Source: Larus michahellis
Lineage: Eukaryota; Chordata; Aves; Charadriiformes; Laridae
Direction: 5' to 3'
DNA length: 64,000 nt
Assembly (NCBI RefSeq): GCF_964199755.1
Contig: NC_133896.1
Coordinates: forward strand, 103,508,301-103,572,300
Part shown: in pieces, positions 51,601-61,825 of the stretch
Numbering within the stretch: the stretch's first letter is position 1
Layout of the letters: each line of letters opens with the position of its first letter
Translations under genes and position numbers: made by a program
The notes under the pieces: model-generated
The model's input: the letters and a program-made list of their open reading frames with translations, nothing else
Told to the model about the DNA's origin: nothing
The model's database searches: none

Positions 51601-54600
51601 TTCAGCTCTTTCCTTGTGCCAGCCATCCCACTTGTCTGAACACGTGGCAAGTCACTTTAATCTCTCAGAAGAATAATTTAACTTTTCTCAAATTCTCTGG
51701 GATTAGTGTTGAAATGGCTTGTTCTGAAACAGTATGAAATAAAGCAGAGAATAAGTTGTGTTATTTAACTACTGTAACATTTAACAGCAAAAAAGTTCAG
51801 TTCTTTCTCTTCTACTTCAGGTTGAGATTTTTACTGAATTTTTGTGAATGGTTTGGTGCACGAAGACAGTAGTTTCAAACTTGTACATGAAGTTTGCAAA
51901 GACTTCAAGAATTTAGATTTCTAGCCTGGTAAAGGCAGAGGTGAACAGCTTGTATCTTTAGAAAACCTGTAAGACTGATTTTTTTTTTTTTTTTTTTTGT
52001 GGGTAGAGCTGCTTAATAGAACTCCCTTTTCACAGTTTCCCCCATGTAAGCGTCATCTTTCTTTCAACTTCAGTTTTCTTGGGTTCTGAATGAAAGGAAA
52101 CAATCAAGCTCTCTTGTCTAGCTCTGAAAGTGTCAAGCAGAATTGTAGAGCTGTCCTAAATTTAAAAGTGAAGCTGGTGTTTTGTCATAGGCAGTTCTGT
52201 CGCTTCCCTTCATGCAGGCACTGACCTCAATCGACAAGCTTAATCTCAAAAGGTTTGTCTGATTTGTGTCTGGCACAGACTAGAGACTCTGGAAGATCAG
52301 CTAAATATTTTGCTGTTAACTGGGTTTGTTTTTTCTGAGGGAGGAGGCTTAGTGGAATAGAAAAGCGTCTTCCTTCAGAAAATGGAAGTCGATTGGTCCC
52401 CTTTTTCGTTGTAATGTTATGGTGGGACATCTGCCTAGTCCTAACTATATCTACTCCTGTGTAAAATCTTTGTGCTGGCAAATTTTCTTATAACTAAAAG
52501 TTAAGTCCAGTTGCCTTTCCCACTCTCTGAATTAAAAGTGCATAGAACTTATGGGCTGTTAATTTCAATTAGCTATATTATATAGGCTAAACACATTACC
52601 TGTGTAGGAGCTCTGCTGCAGAGTCTAGCAAACCGTTCTTAGGTTTCCTTGTATCAGTCAGAAATATTATTTGACTGAAGATCATAGAGATGTATGAATA
52701 GCCGTAGAGCCCGATACTTTGATGTAACTGCATATTGGCTAGAAAGACCAGTGGTGACAGCAGTAAAACCAGAAAACTGTGTTGTAATATGCACAACTGG
52801 AGAACATCAATGTTTCTTGTCAATGGACCATATCAGAAGCTAGCTTTCTACAACATTTTCTGCATTCAAACACTACTTTTCCTGAAGGACTCCTCATCCT
52901 CGCACTGAAAGTTACAATCCCAAGAGCACACAGAGCTTGCTGTTCAGCCTGATGTTTATTGCCTGTGGTGTTAAGGGCTAGGTGCTGTAGCATCTGATTT
53001 TATTATGCATTCTCTGATACTAAGATGAATACATTAATATTTTGTTGAATATTTAATTGGTTCGGTGATAGGAGATACCGTGAATGCTTTAACAAAGTAA
53101 TTAAGTTGCAGTTTCCATTGTGCACATTGTGTACAGTTGTGGTGTTAATTAGATTGGTATTACGCCCTCAAATACGATTTTAGTTACAGAATATGCAAAT
53201 AGTTGTTCTCAGTAATGCATCATGCTTGCATGATAGAGTTCTAAAACTCAATGTAACTGAAATATTTTTTTCTGTTCTTATAGGGACCTGATCTTCATTT
53301 GGAGCAAACTGCAGCTTAAATCTAACCCATCAAAACAAATATTTGTTGACCAGTGCTACCAGCTTTTAAGAATTGCTACAAATGTCAGAGTAATTTTCCC
53401 TTTCATGAAAGTCATTAAGGATGAAGTAAGTTTGATTTGTTTGTTTTACCCCACCTCCCATTCTTTTTGTAAGTAGTTAAAGTAAAGAGAAGTGATGTTT
53501 ATATTGTGTAATGGCTACTTCTTGTGGAAACTTAAGAAGGGGTAGGGAAGGACACAATATTAACATAAAAAATTTTGTCGAGTTCCAGAATGTGCTTCAA
53601 TATTATGATTGCCCCTGATCTGTTATGTGTGTTTAAGATTTTCTTTTTTTGACTGAATCCTGAGTTTTTCTTTCTGTCTGCAGTAAGTTTGAGGAATGTC
53701 ATCCTCTAGAATTAAATGGGAAAATTAATTATAAATACATGGAGTAAATGTGAAAGATTAATTGGTTGATTGGTTGTGTGGTTTTTTGTTTGGTTTTTTT
53801 GTTTGGTTTTTTTTTTAGTCTGGTTCCTTAAGGAAATAGGACTTGTATAATGTTGTTGTATCCACCTTTAATCCTTGTTAGGTTCTGAATCCTTTCACCA
53901 GTTCTAATCAAATATGATGAAGTGCTTAATGTAGCATGAAGGAAGAGCTAGACTAAGATAGGAGAAGACATAATTTTGCTTCAGAAATGTGTTCTGTTTC
54001 ATGCCTCAGTTGTTAGTCTTACACCATTCCATACAAACATCTGCAAAAGATGGTAACGTGCAATGCTTTGCATACAGAAGTGCGAGTTGTTTCCCAACAA
54101 ATGTTGTTTTTTATCTTTAACCTAACTGAACAGACTTCCTTCATATTCTATGCCCTAAATGAATTATAAATTATTTTGTCATGGGTACCGCTGTACAGTT
54201 CTACATGCAATGATTTGCTGCTGTTCAAGACTTTAATCTCAGTATGTGTTCTAAAATGCTTGTGGTGACATGAATAACTTCTATTTGTATTTGCATCTGA
54301 ATGATCTTATTTTTTATTAACCCACTACATATGGAGCGTTGTATGTATTTGCTAACACACATTTAAATATAGGTAGGTATTAATTATTTCTAAGCTTCCT
54401 GAAATTCTTTTTACACTAATCTGCTACATGTTGGGCTGTATGTTTCTGATCATCTCTCAGAATTACATGTTCATGGCAGGGCTCCCAGCCTCAAGTGTGG
54501 AATAGGAATTCTGTTTATTGGAAGGATCACTTGTCTATTCTAAAAGGCTTGACTTCTAGAATACTTGGCCATGGGTTGTTATGGTTTCCCTGGTGGTCAT

Positions 54601-57600
54601 TGTTCAAAACTGAGAGCAATATTTCATAGCTTATATTTTTATGCGGTGCAAGTTAAATTACTTAGAACAGGGACAAAATAGAGTAACTATCCAATTATAG
54701 TATGAAACAGCCTAGGTAATGAAGATGCAAACAGAAGATACTGCTAGATCACAAATGATTTGCTGCAGTCCTGTTTTATATCCCCAAATAATTGTTTTTA
54801 ACCATAGAACTGCACGTGGCAAAAGTATCTGAAGCTTTGTTGACAGTAGCTGTATAGCTTTCAACACAAACCAGGTGTTATTTTTGAGCATTTTTGTATC
54901 TGTATTTTAAAGTCTTGTATGAGCATTATTTTAAAAATGTCCATGCCTTTAGATGAAGTTTACTAGAAGGATGCTTTCTGAACTCCTAATTATTATTTTG
55001 CAAGTAGATTAATATAAATACATTGGATATTGATGCTTGGGCATTGTTTATGCCATTTTATTTTTTTCTGTGGGTCTGATGTTCTTTTATTTTACTTTCA
55101 AGCTGTAGATTTCTGTACGCCCGTAAGGATAATACCATTATGTGTACTCTATAATTATGTACACTGTAATTTCTTTTCTGCAGGTTGGTGAAGATGGTCT
55201 TCAGATATGTGTTGAGATATGTGGATGTGCCCTACAGTTGGACCTCCGTGAAGATCCCAACATGAAGAGTCTTATTTATAAAGCAATTGCTCATTTTCTG
55301 CCAAATGACTTGGAGATCCTCAGAATTTGTGCTCTTTCAGTGTTTTTTCTTGAGCGCACCTTGGAATCCTACTACACTGTTGAACACTTATATAAATGTG
55401 CAGATGAAGAATACAATGAGTGCACTAGTTCTGTTCAAAACCGTGTACGTTTTGAGTTGCTTCCGATTTTGAAAAAAGGTTTGTTTTTTGATCCTGAGTT
55501 TTGGAATTTTTTGATGATCAAGCAGAATTGTTTAGCATTACTGGGGGATAAAGCCTTCGTTGGCTTAAGTGAAAGTACACTGGAAAACTCTACTGCAAAT
55601 ACAGAGAAGATAGCAGAGTATAGGGCTCTGAGTGAGGAACGTGTCTGTTTAACAGATGTAAGCAATGGGGAGCTTGACCCTGAAGACCTCTCTGAAGCCC
55701 ACTCCAAAGGTAATGCCAAAAAGAACCATGAAGCTCTTGAGGCATCTAAAATGTTAGATCAAACTGTACCAAGGCACCGCTGTGTGATATGCAACAAGGA
55801 ATTTCTTGGTGGTCATATTGTGAAACATGCACAAGCTCACCAAAAAAAGGGCAGTTTTTCCTGTGTACTTTGCACCAGAAAGTTCAGGCAAAAAGGACTT
55901 ATGCTGAAGCACTTGAAGAATCATGTCAGGAAGATAGAAAGACAACATCTTGCTGCAGTTCTTGAGGCTGGTCAGCAGGCTCCTGCTGTTAATGAATTAG
56001 AATGTTCTGATGTTTCTCTGTCTCTTGAAAATGGGAATTCTGATGGTTCCAAAGATAACGAACCAGAGACTGCAATAGTTCCAAGTGCTGACCAGGTGGT
56101 CCAAGTGGAGGAGGAGAATGCAGAACAGGTATTTGATGCCGTGGAAAACCATCTAAGTGACCAGGATGATGCTACTGAGAATAGTAGTGACAGCTGTTTT
56201 AATAATGTTCCTGATGCTTTAAGTACAGAAAGTTTGCCTGAAGATGATGAGAGCTCCAGTAAAGAGTCACCTATTCTGCATAAAATGAATGGAGCTTTTT
56301 GCCCTCAAAAAGACATTGATGCGATGGATGAGGAGGGAAGCTTTAAGTGCCCTGCTAATGGTTGTGCTAGAGTGTTTAAAAAGATACGATTCCTCAATAA
56401 ACATGCGAGAAAAGCTCATCCAACTGATTTGAAGGTGCAGCAGCATATAATGAAATGGAATAAAGGAAAATGTCGGTTCTGCCAGAGAAAATTTGCTGAT
56501 TCCCAACATTTTATAGATCACCTGAAGAGGCATGTGTATCCAAATGTTTACTTTTGTTTACACTTCAATTGTAATCAGAGATTTAAACTGTCAACTGAGC
56601 TTGCAGAACATACAAAAAGTCATAGTGTTTTTAAAGCTCGATGCAATTTTGCAGAGTGCTGTGAGCTATTTGAGGAGCTCCCTTTGCTGTATGAACATGA
56701 GGCTCAGCATTATTTAAATAAAACACCAGAATGTTCAGAAGATGCAAGTGAAAAAGACTCTTCAGATGATCCTTCAGAACTTTGTAGTTACCAAGATGAT
56801 GATGAATCTATTAATGAAAAAGAAACTGTAGATTTACCAATTCCAACTTGGAAGTCAAGGAAGGATTCTACAGAACCAAAGACATATATTCAAAGTGTTG
56901 AGAAGAAAGCAAATAACGTAATTCACAACGGAAATGAAAGTTCATCTGAGGGTAACGCTACAGTTTTAAGTTCGATAGACCAAAAGACACCTGTGTTACA
57001 GCCAAATTCTGAAAACTGTAATGTTAGTGACCAACTAGTCAATGGGCACAGTGACCTAGATCAGACATCATCAAAGTCATCCGAAATACCTTTGGACAGA
57101 GTGGCAGATGAAACAAGGACAGAAAATGGGTCAGTGTTACCAGTTTTACAGAATTGTCATGATATACCACAAAATAATGCTGCTGCCTCGCAATTACCTT
57201 CTAAACCAAATCAGACAACAGAGAATACTTCATATGGTGTCATCTTAACAAAACCATATGTTAGACCATTGCCTCCAAGTTATCTTGATGAACGATACAT
57301 TAGCATGCCAAAACGTAGAAAACTTTTGACTGATGAAGTAGATGCTCATTCTGAACAAGATAAATTTTGTAGCAAATCAACAGAAAGATTTAGATGTGGC
57401 AACTGCTTGACCATCTACTGTAATTCAGAAGCACTTGAGGCTCACCTTGCACAAAAGAAGTGTCAGACGCTCTTTGGATTCGATTCAGATGATGAAAGTA
57501 AGTCTTGCAGTCCTTCTGGGTTCATTTGTTTGGAGGTAAATACCAACCAGAAAATGGTCTTTGAAATCGGGCAACCTGATGTAATAGATAAGACAGACAC

Positions 57601-57891
57601 AACTTCTAAGCAAGAAGTAGTATGCCAGACCTTAAATCACAATAATGTGCTAAACTGGAAGTTCAAATTGGACATCCTGTTTAGAATACGAAAGAGGTTG
57701 TCGGAATTGGTAAGCAACTCTAATAGAAAAGACTTCTCTTAGAACAGAAGGGGTAATTCAATCTGTCTTTCCTTGCATGTTTGAACATGCATACATGTTG
57801 AAAAACATGAGCAGTATTCTAGATTAAAGAATGATTGATGTTGGTTAGTCTTCATTTTGATCCCAGTGCATTCTCTTTTCCAGGTGCCTGA
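24541..57891 (+). CDS. ZNF654: Zinc finger protein 654, nine-exon gene model
   Basis: Nine coding exons join without a frame break into 1100 residues, close to the length I recall for the mammalian protein. The family (RLF, ZNF292, ZNF654) comprises large nuclear zinc-finger proteins of uncertain molecular role, presumed DNA-binding. Residues 1-450 form a conserved region without fingers (for example QYYCRRFCQ, VTRIIRDGGPWEDP, FFELRARYLIACERIPEAMA). Fingers follow: Cys527/530-His542/546, Cys554/557-His570/574, Cys716/721-His734/739, Cys757/760-His773/777, Cys785/790-His803/807, Cys814/819-His832/836, and a C2HC form Cys1065/1068-His1081-Cys1087. Acidic, serine-rich linkers separate them, and a basic PKRRK lies at 1036-1040. 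The ATG at 24541 has a good context (AGCATGG) and opens MAEDESDQESERL. It shares a CpG-island promoter with CGGBP1. The end is the least certain part: splicing at 57497 gives the ending DSDDESA, while another donor gives a longer tail. Confidence 0.93.
29200..29232. repeat. TA-rich simple repeat
   Basis: TAATATATATTAATATATGT followed by ATATATGT-type sequence. It is a short dinucleotide-like tract inside ZNF654 intron 1. Confidence 0.7.
29316..29377. repeat. T/G-rich low-complexity tract with a G run
   Basis: T runs and a run of ten or more G (about 29330-29340), then TTTTGTTTT units. It resembles the complement of the A/C-rich tracts elsewhere in the window. The G-run lengths may be unreliable in assemblies. 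Confidence 0.75.
33690..34265 (-). mobile_element. Ancient degraded CR1-type LINE, minus strand
   Basis: The order of blocks on the plus strand resembles the reverse complement of the 3' part of older amniote CR1 elements: TTCTCTTTTGAGATAGG, then TTTTATAGGTGTGGGGATAT, CATTGTGTTGAGCATTGAGG, CTTGGGTGGTAATTGTCAG and CTGAATTTCATCACTCACTG. I compared this with CR1 consensus order from memory, so the family level is tentative and the limits are approximate. No coding capacity remains. It differs clearly from the younger avian CR1 copies at 1-1624 and 7238-7440. Confidence 0.5.
36375..36520 (+). CDS. ZNF654: ZNF654 coding exon 2 (residues 45-93, first two bases of codon 93)
   Basis: Acceptor CACTAG, then GTTGTTGAAGACTATGC, encoding VVEDYAGRWQVPLPQLQVLQ and on to YVLSSLAL. 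Donor GTAAGT at 36521. The exon ends in phase 2, which the first base of exon 3 completes. Confidence 0.93.
36521..41056 (+). other. ZNF654: ZNF654 intron 2 (4.5 kb)
   Basis: GTAAGT to a T-rich tract ending TTTTTTAG. AT-rich, with no repeat or exon that I can support. A slightly GC-richer patch around 39440-39560 is unexplained. Confidence 0.85.
41057..41138 (+). CDS. ZNF654: ZNF654 coding exon 3 (residues 93-120)
   Basis: An 82-base exon encoding SFFELLLFFGKDEFYEDPLK and DILGSIQ, followed by donor GTAGTG. It restores phase 0 at its end. The short exon is identified by conserved family sequence and frame continuity. Confidence 0.92.
41139..43095 (+). other. ZNF654: ZNF654 intron 3 (2.0 kb)
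   Basis: GTAGTG to TTTTTATGTGTAG. It contains a minus-strand open frame with a consensus donor at 41948/41947, listed separately. Otherwise AT-rich. Confidence 0.85.
41948..42109 (-). other. Minus-strand open frame ending at a consensus splice donor
   Basis: From an ATG at 42109 the minus strand encodes 54 residues (for example LIAGLPKRSVTF, then EAANALLEPLLPPILIRHVI) ending in a lysine codon, directly followed by GTAAGT (AAG|GTAAGT). A possible acceptor TTATTGCAG lies inside this frame near 42088. It is antisense to ZNF654 intron 3. I do not recognise the sequence. It could be a cryptic exon, a decayed retrocopy or coincidence. Confidence 0.2.
43096..43231 (+). CDS. ZNF654: ZNF654 coding exon 4 (residues 121-165 plus one base)
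   Basis: Acceptor ATGTGTAG, then GAATGTCAGAACC. Encodes ECQNLLNRYRNMNLELVTRI and IRDGGPWEDPVLQAI. The donor GTACTT is a weak match, but the phase 1 end joins exon 5 exactly to give VNKYLSSENP, so the boundary is well supported. Confidence 0.9.
43232..47360 (+). other. ZNF654: ZNF654 intron 4 (4.1 kb)
   Basis: GTACTT to TTTTCTGTACAG. AT-rich sequence with no repeat family, RNA gene or exon that I can support. Confidence 0.85.
47361..47563 (+). CDS. ZNF654: ZNF654 coding exon 5 (residues 166-233)
   Basis: Acceptor TCTGTACAG, 203 bases, donor GTATTG. Encodes NKYLSSENPLFFELRARYLI, ACERIPEAMALIKSCINHPD and the stretch to EDQLFQE. This is one of the most conserved family segments. Confidence 0.93.
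47564..48336 (+). other. ZNF654: ZNF654 intron 5 (0.8 kb)
   Basis: GTATTG to TTTTAATTGTATAG. AT-rich. Nothing else seen. Confidence 0.85.
48337..48476 (+). CDS. ZNF654: ZNF654 coding exon 6 (residues 234-280, first two bases of codon 280)
   Basis: 140 bases encoding HLLRTDCKSGIEIICNTEKE, GKTTLALQLCESFLVPQLQN and GDMYCI, ending TG before donor GTAAAT. The split tryptophan codon 280 is completed by the first base of exon 7. Confidence 0.92.
48477..53283 (+). other. ZNF654: ZNF654 intron 6 (4.8 kb)
   Basis: GTAAAT to TCTTATAG. It contains a poly-T run (about 51979-51998) and a mildly protein-like open frame at 49521-49757 that I cannot identify. No mobile element was recognised. Confidence 0.85.
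53284..53425 (+). CDS. ZNF654: ZNF654 coding exon 7 (residues 280-327)
   Basis: 142 bases encoding DLIFIWSKLQLKSNPSKQIF, VDQCYQLLRIATNVRVIFPF and MKVIKDE, followed by the strong donor GTAAGT. Ends in phase 0. Confidence 0.93.
53426..55183 (+). other. ZNF654: ZNF654 intron 7 (1.8 kb)
   Basis: GTAAGT to TTTCTTTTCTGCAG. Contains a T/G-rich tract at 53776-53818. The open frame of exon 8 extends 14 codons back into this intron by chance, so the ATG at 55142 is not a start. Confidence 0.88.
53776..53818. repeat. T/G-rich low-complexity tract
   Basis: Repeated GTTTGGTTTTTT-like units. This is the same class as the tract at 29316-29377 and the complement of the A/C-rich tracts. Confidence 0.75.
55184..57497 (+). 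CDS. ZNF654: ZNF654 coding exon 8, zinc-finger exon (residues 328-1098)
   Basis: A 2314-base exon starting VGEDGLQICVEICGCALQLD after the acceptor TTTTCTGCAG. It carries all seven fingers, including one degenerate C2HC finger, plus long acidic and polar linkers. Encoding all fingers in one large 3' exon is, as I recall, typical of the RLF/ZNF292/ZNF654 family. I place its end at the donor GTAAGT at 57498, after GATGATGAAA. The frame continues open for another 81 codons to a TAG at 57740, with a second donor (TTG|GTAAGC) at 57710. Confidence 0.9.
57498..57883 (+). other. ZNF654: ZNF654 intron 8 with an alternative internal donor
   Basis: GTAAGT (57498) to TTCTCTTTTCCAG (57883). The first 212 bases remain open in the ZNF654 frame and end at a second donor, GTAAGC at 57710. 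Both donors are compatible with the same acceptor, which gives two different C-termini. Confidence 0.65.
57884..57891 (+). CDS. ZNF654: ZNF654 coding exon 9, last two residues and stop
   Basis: With the first donor, the codon split A|GT encodes serine, then GCC and TGA, giving the ending DDESA. This agrees with my memory of the mammalian C-terminus. With the second donor, the same exon would be read in another frame for 40 codons to a TAA near 58006. Confidence 0.65.
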
Positions 57892-60022
57892 TTCAATGTT
57901 GTGGGAAAATGTATCAAAGGAGGAGTGGTGTAAGAAAACACTACATGAAGAAGCATCAGTTTGTTTCCCAGTTGGCCTTAATCATAAAGCAGTCTCAAAT
58001 TACTAAAGGAAAACATGACCTTGATAAAGACAAAGCACATTTTCTAGACAAAACTCACAGAGGAATAATAGGAGCTCTGCAGGTCTTGAGTCCAGAAAGG
58101 TTGCTACAAAATCCCCAAAGTACCAGTTATCCAAAAAGCCACATTCATTCCAAATGTGTGATTGAAGCTTAGCGGCACAGTCTTTCTAGCATGAAGGTTT
58201 AAGGAAAATAAGGCGTACAGTTGAGCAGGCGGAGAAAGCAGAGGTGTTAATTGCCTTACGGAAATAAAAACAGCCAATTCTGAATGCTGCTTTAGTTGAT
58301 AAACGTGGGGTTAAAGGGTATCCATCCATACAGCTGTGAAGGAGTCATTTAAGAAGGTATTATGTTGTTATAATATGGATAAGAAATGTGTAGAGGAACA
58401 TGCATTCTTTTTCCAAAGTTTGAGTATCCGATTCCGTTATCTGCTCAAAAGCATGGAGCTCATTTAATAAACTTAGAACGCAAAAAGAGGAATGTAGAAA
58501 GAAATCTAAGCTGGATGGAATGCTCAAATAGCCAAAAACTTGAACTACAGAGCATGCAAGGAAAAGCGAGTTGATGTGATACTAAGTGTGAAAGTTATGC
58601 ACAGTGAAAATCAGAGGCATGCAAGAGAAGCCCTTTTCAGGGTTACAGTAAACCCGTATTTTAAGAGTGTCCTCTAAAACATCTGTTGTAGCTGTGGGAA
58701 GACTAATACAAGCAGTACATATACAGACTGAAGCAAATTGAAACAAATACAGAATGTGAAGGGGGTTAAGCTTGCATTACAGGGCAGAGCTAAACTAATT
58801 TTCTGGCAATACAGAGATCCATCAGCTGTTGGTAGGACTGAAAAGAACTTGAGATGGCTTCCTGTTTAAAAAAAAAAAAAAGGCAGACAAAAGCAGAGCA
58901 CGTGTTAAGTTGGGAAAAAAAAATCAGGAAGAGCCTGTTTCACATAGGAAATATTGCTTAATGGTGGTAGATCACAACTCAGTACTGTAACTACTTATTT
59001 ACTGTCTAGAGGCAGGGAGAAAATATCTGTTGACTCAGCCTTAAGACACATTACAGCCCTGTCTAGTAGCATCTCTTGATAGCCTTTCCCAGAAATTAGT
59101 GAAGGAGTTAAGACTTAAATGTTAAGCACTTTATCCAAAATTCACTGTTCATAGAAACAATCAAAACGTGAAGACAGGAAATCCGACTCATTCAGATCTG
59201 TATGGAACATCGAAATACAGGCCATTCAGAAACCAAAAAGATGCCGTTGTAGTTTTTGGTCTTCCCACCCCAAAGAGAAGTATGGCAAACATGCACATTG
59301 TCTAATTACTGTGCTAATTTATCCTCTTAATTTATCTTATACTGTCTTGCCACCTAAAAATGTTTTCTTTGGGATCCTGTTCTGTGCGAGTAGCTGAAAA
59401 ATTTAATGTGATTGTAGGCACAGAAGGTATGTAGTGGTGAAAACTGGTGTTTACAGATGGAGTCATCAGAGAAATGTAGGACAGCAAAGACCAACTGTTC
59501 CTGCTCAGCTAGTTTGCTTAGTTCATCACAATGCGTGTATGGCATAAGATGATCAACTTGCTTAAATCAAGAGATATGCAAAAACTAAAGAGTAAAAAAA
59601 AATCAAGAGGTACATAAAAGATCTATTCATTGTAGCAATGGCTCACACTTGGAAACCTAAGGGTTTCATTGTAAAATAGGCTGTTAAGTAGTTCTGGAAC
59701 TTAAACTTAATAGTTCAGTAATGCCTCTGCTAATAATCCTCTGTGAAATTAAACAGATACCTGTATTAATTCTGCTTCCTTTTGCCCTCCTGGGAGGTAA
59801 AAAAACCCTGCAAATTCAAAATCATACTCTTTTGAATTCTAGAAAATTTTTGCCTTAACTTTGAGTTGGATTAATGTAAAAGGTTATAAAATTATGATCA
59901 CAGGTATGTGTGCATTACTTTACCGATGACTGGCCCACTTTCAGAGCTTTGTATGACATTTGAGGCACCAAAGAATTTTTTTTTTGCAGTTGCAAAGAAA
60001 CTGATTTAAATGCATCATTCCT

Positions 60023-60066
60023 TATATATACATATATACACACTATATATATATTTACATATATAA
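60023..60066. repeat. TA-rich simple repeat
   Basis: TATATATACATATATACACA followed by further TATATA units. A probable microsatellite within the ZNF654 3' UTR. Confidence 0.75.
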
Positions 60067-61278
60067 ATACATTAAAAGTTTTTAAAAGTAAATTTAATGG
60101 GGACCTTATCAGCCAAATGCACTTTCACATTTTTTGCTTTCAAGTTACCAACTAATTTTTAAGGACCCATTTATCATCTTGAATGTTCCCAGGCTCCCCT
60201 TTCTTTGCTTAACGTTGTTAATCTAGTTAAATTTGCTTAATTATATTGGGGAAAAAAAGGTTAATTTTAAAGTATTACAGTTTTTAAAATCTGAAAACTC
60301 AGTCAGTAGATATGACAAAAATGTTTGTGTAAAGTCTTTTAAATGTACCTTTAATCTTTGGTGCTTTTATGCCTTTTCCTGGAGCTCCATGTGTTTGAAG
60401 ATGCTTTAAAAACATGATTGAGACTTGTATTTTCTTTGGTTTAAGTGTGTAGATATATGCATCTATGTACATGCATAAACTGTGACCATAATTTTTTGTA
60501 CCTTCATTAAACTCATTTTTGTTGAAAGATGCTTTTCTCGGACACCACCATTTTGTTTATACCATGTGTTCAGTATATACGCTTTGGAGAATTGGAAAAT
60601 GAATTCTTACGTAGGTGAACAGCAGCATTACCTAACATGTATCAGAAATATGCTAAATTGACTTGAAGTGGCAAGTGGGTGGTAACAGTTTTGTTTTCAG
60701 TAATGATTTTTACTTCAAAAGACATTGCGTTTTCTTTAAACTACAGTCTGATACCTGTTGGTATTCTCAGATAGTTGCAGCATTAAGCAACTTCAATTAG
60801 GAGCAAAAAGATACTTGTAACATATGGGGGATAATTCTACATGCTTTTTAAGGATTTTTTTAGTATGTTGAGTATTACCCTATACTAAGCCTGCAGCTTC
60901 TAGGGCGGAAGAGGTTCCAAATCTAGAATTGAAAGTGTTTTTTGTTTCCCCAGGCATTAAGCATTGTATGCTTATAATTTGAAATACTTCTTCAAGATGT
61001 ATCGCTTTGATTCAATAAATACTGAAGTACATGTGTAATGTAAGCATGCAAATATCTTAAAGCTGCCTAAAGTTATACATGAGCTTAGGAGCTTTGTTGG
61101 ATCAAAGTTTGTTCACTTCATTGCTGGTAATCGTATTTTAATAACGGTCCTTCAGGTGGCTATAACTTGGATTTAGACTTTCCTGTTAAGACTGTCTACT
61201 CTAACCCGATCACAGTTCACTGTAAAGGTCATGTAAGTTCTAATTTTCAAAGAGGTGCTGCTTGGTAGGCACCTTTCA

Positions 61279-61279
<1 letters not shown>

Positions 61280-61312
<33 letters not shown>
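61280..61312. repeat. Homopolymer A run of 33 bases
   Basis: An uninterrupted run of A following CTTTCAC. It is the longest homopolymer in the window. There is no AATAAA just upstream, so it is not the mark of a retrocopy tail as far as I can see. Confidence 0.9.
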
Positions 61313-61314
<2 letters not shown>

Positions 61315-61796
61315 AATACTGAAAGTAGGTTGAAAGTGGTCATATCTGTGGGGAAAGGTCACTGGTACTTTGGTTATTTAGCCATATTCATTAAAACTAT
61401 ATAAATTGTATAGTTTGGATAATTTATAACATTAAACTTTGTGATTTTAATATCACATTGAAGGTTCAGCTGTACTCATTTCTTTTATTGTTTAACACCA
61501 GTGGTATGGACAAAAGACTCAAAGGGGGTGGTAGTGTTACTATTTTCTTAATTTATTTGGTACTGTATAACACCTTTCTGATTAAATGCAGTGTATGCAT
61601 TTTGGGACTCTGTTAATTTGTAAAAGCTGTTACAGGTTCAGCAAGAAAGGAAATTTGTGCTTCCTTGTTGAATGTTAAATTATTTTACTTTGCATTTTAT
61701 ATGAGAGTACAAATTAAAACTGAGCCATCAAACTGCAATAAATCAACAGTAGTGTTTCATTTTAAAAACTTTTTTGTACTGTACATAGATTTGTTC

Positions 61797-61802
61797 AATA
61801 AA
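61797..61802 (+). terminator. Poly(A) signal of ZNF654
   Basis: AATAAA preceded by TTGTACTGTACATAG (two UGUA-type motifs) and followed by the U/GU-rich TGTCTTTGTTGTTG. This is a complete vertebrate poly(A) site. Cleavage is expected at about 61815-61825. Confidence 0.75.
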
Positions 61803-61825
61803 ACATTGTCTTTGTTGTTGATAGA

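Larger units (their letters stand above)
57892..61825 (+). other. ZNF654: ZNF654 3' UTR (inferred extent)
   Basis: About 3.9 kb after the stop codon without recognisable coding sequence. It holds A runs (58867-58880), a TA-rich repeat (60023-60066), an A33 run (61280-61312) and possible internal poly(A) signals (for example AATAAA at 61014-61019) before the best signal at 61797-61802. An open frame at 57909-58172 is not conserved-looking in this reading and probably reflects the UTR. Confidence 0.6.

Noticed and set aside
55142..55183. ATG at 55142 as the start of an 866-residue zinc-finger protein
   Set aside because: The 14 upstream codons are intron sequence ending in a pyrimidine tract and CAG. 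The conserved protein continues into exon 7 instead.
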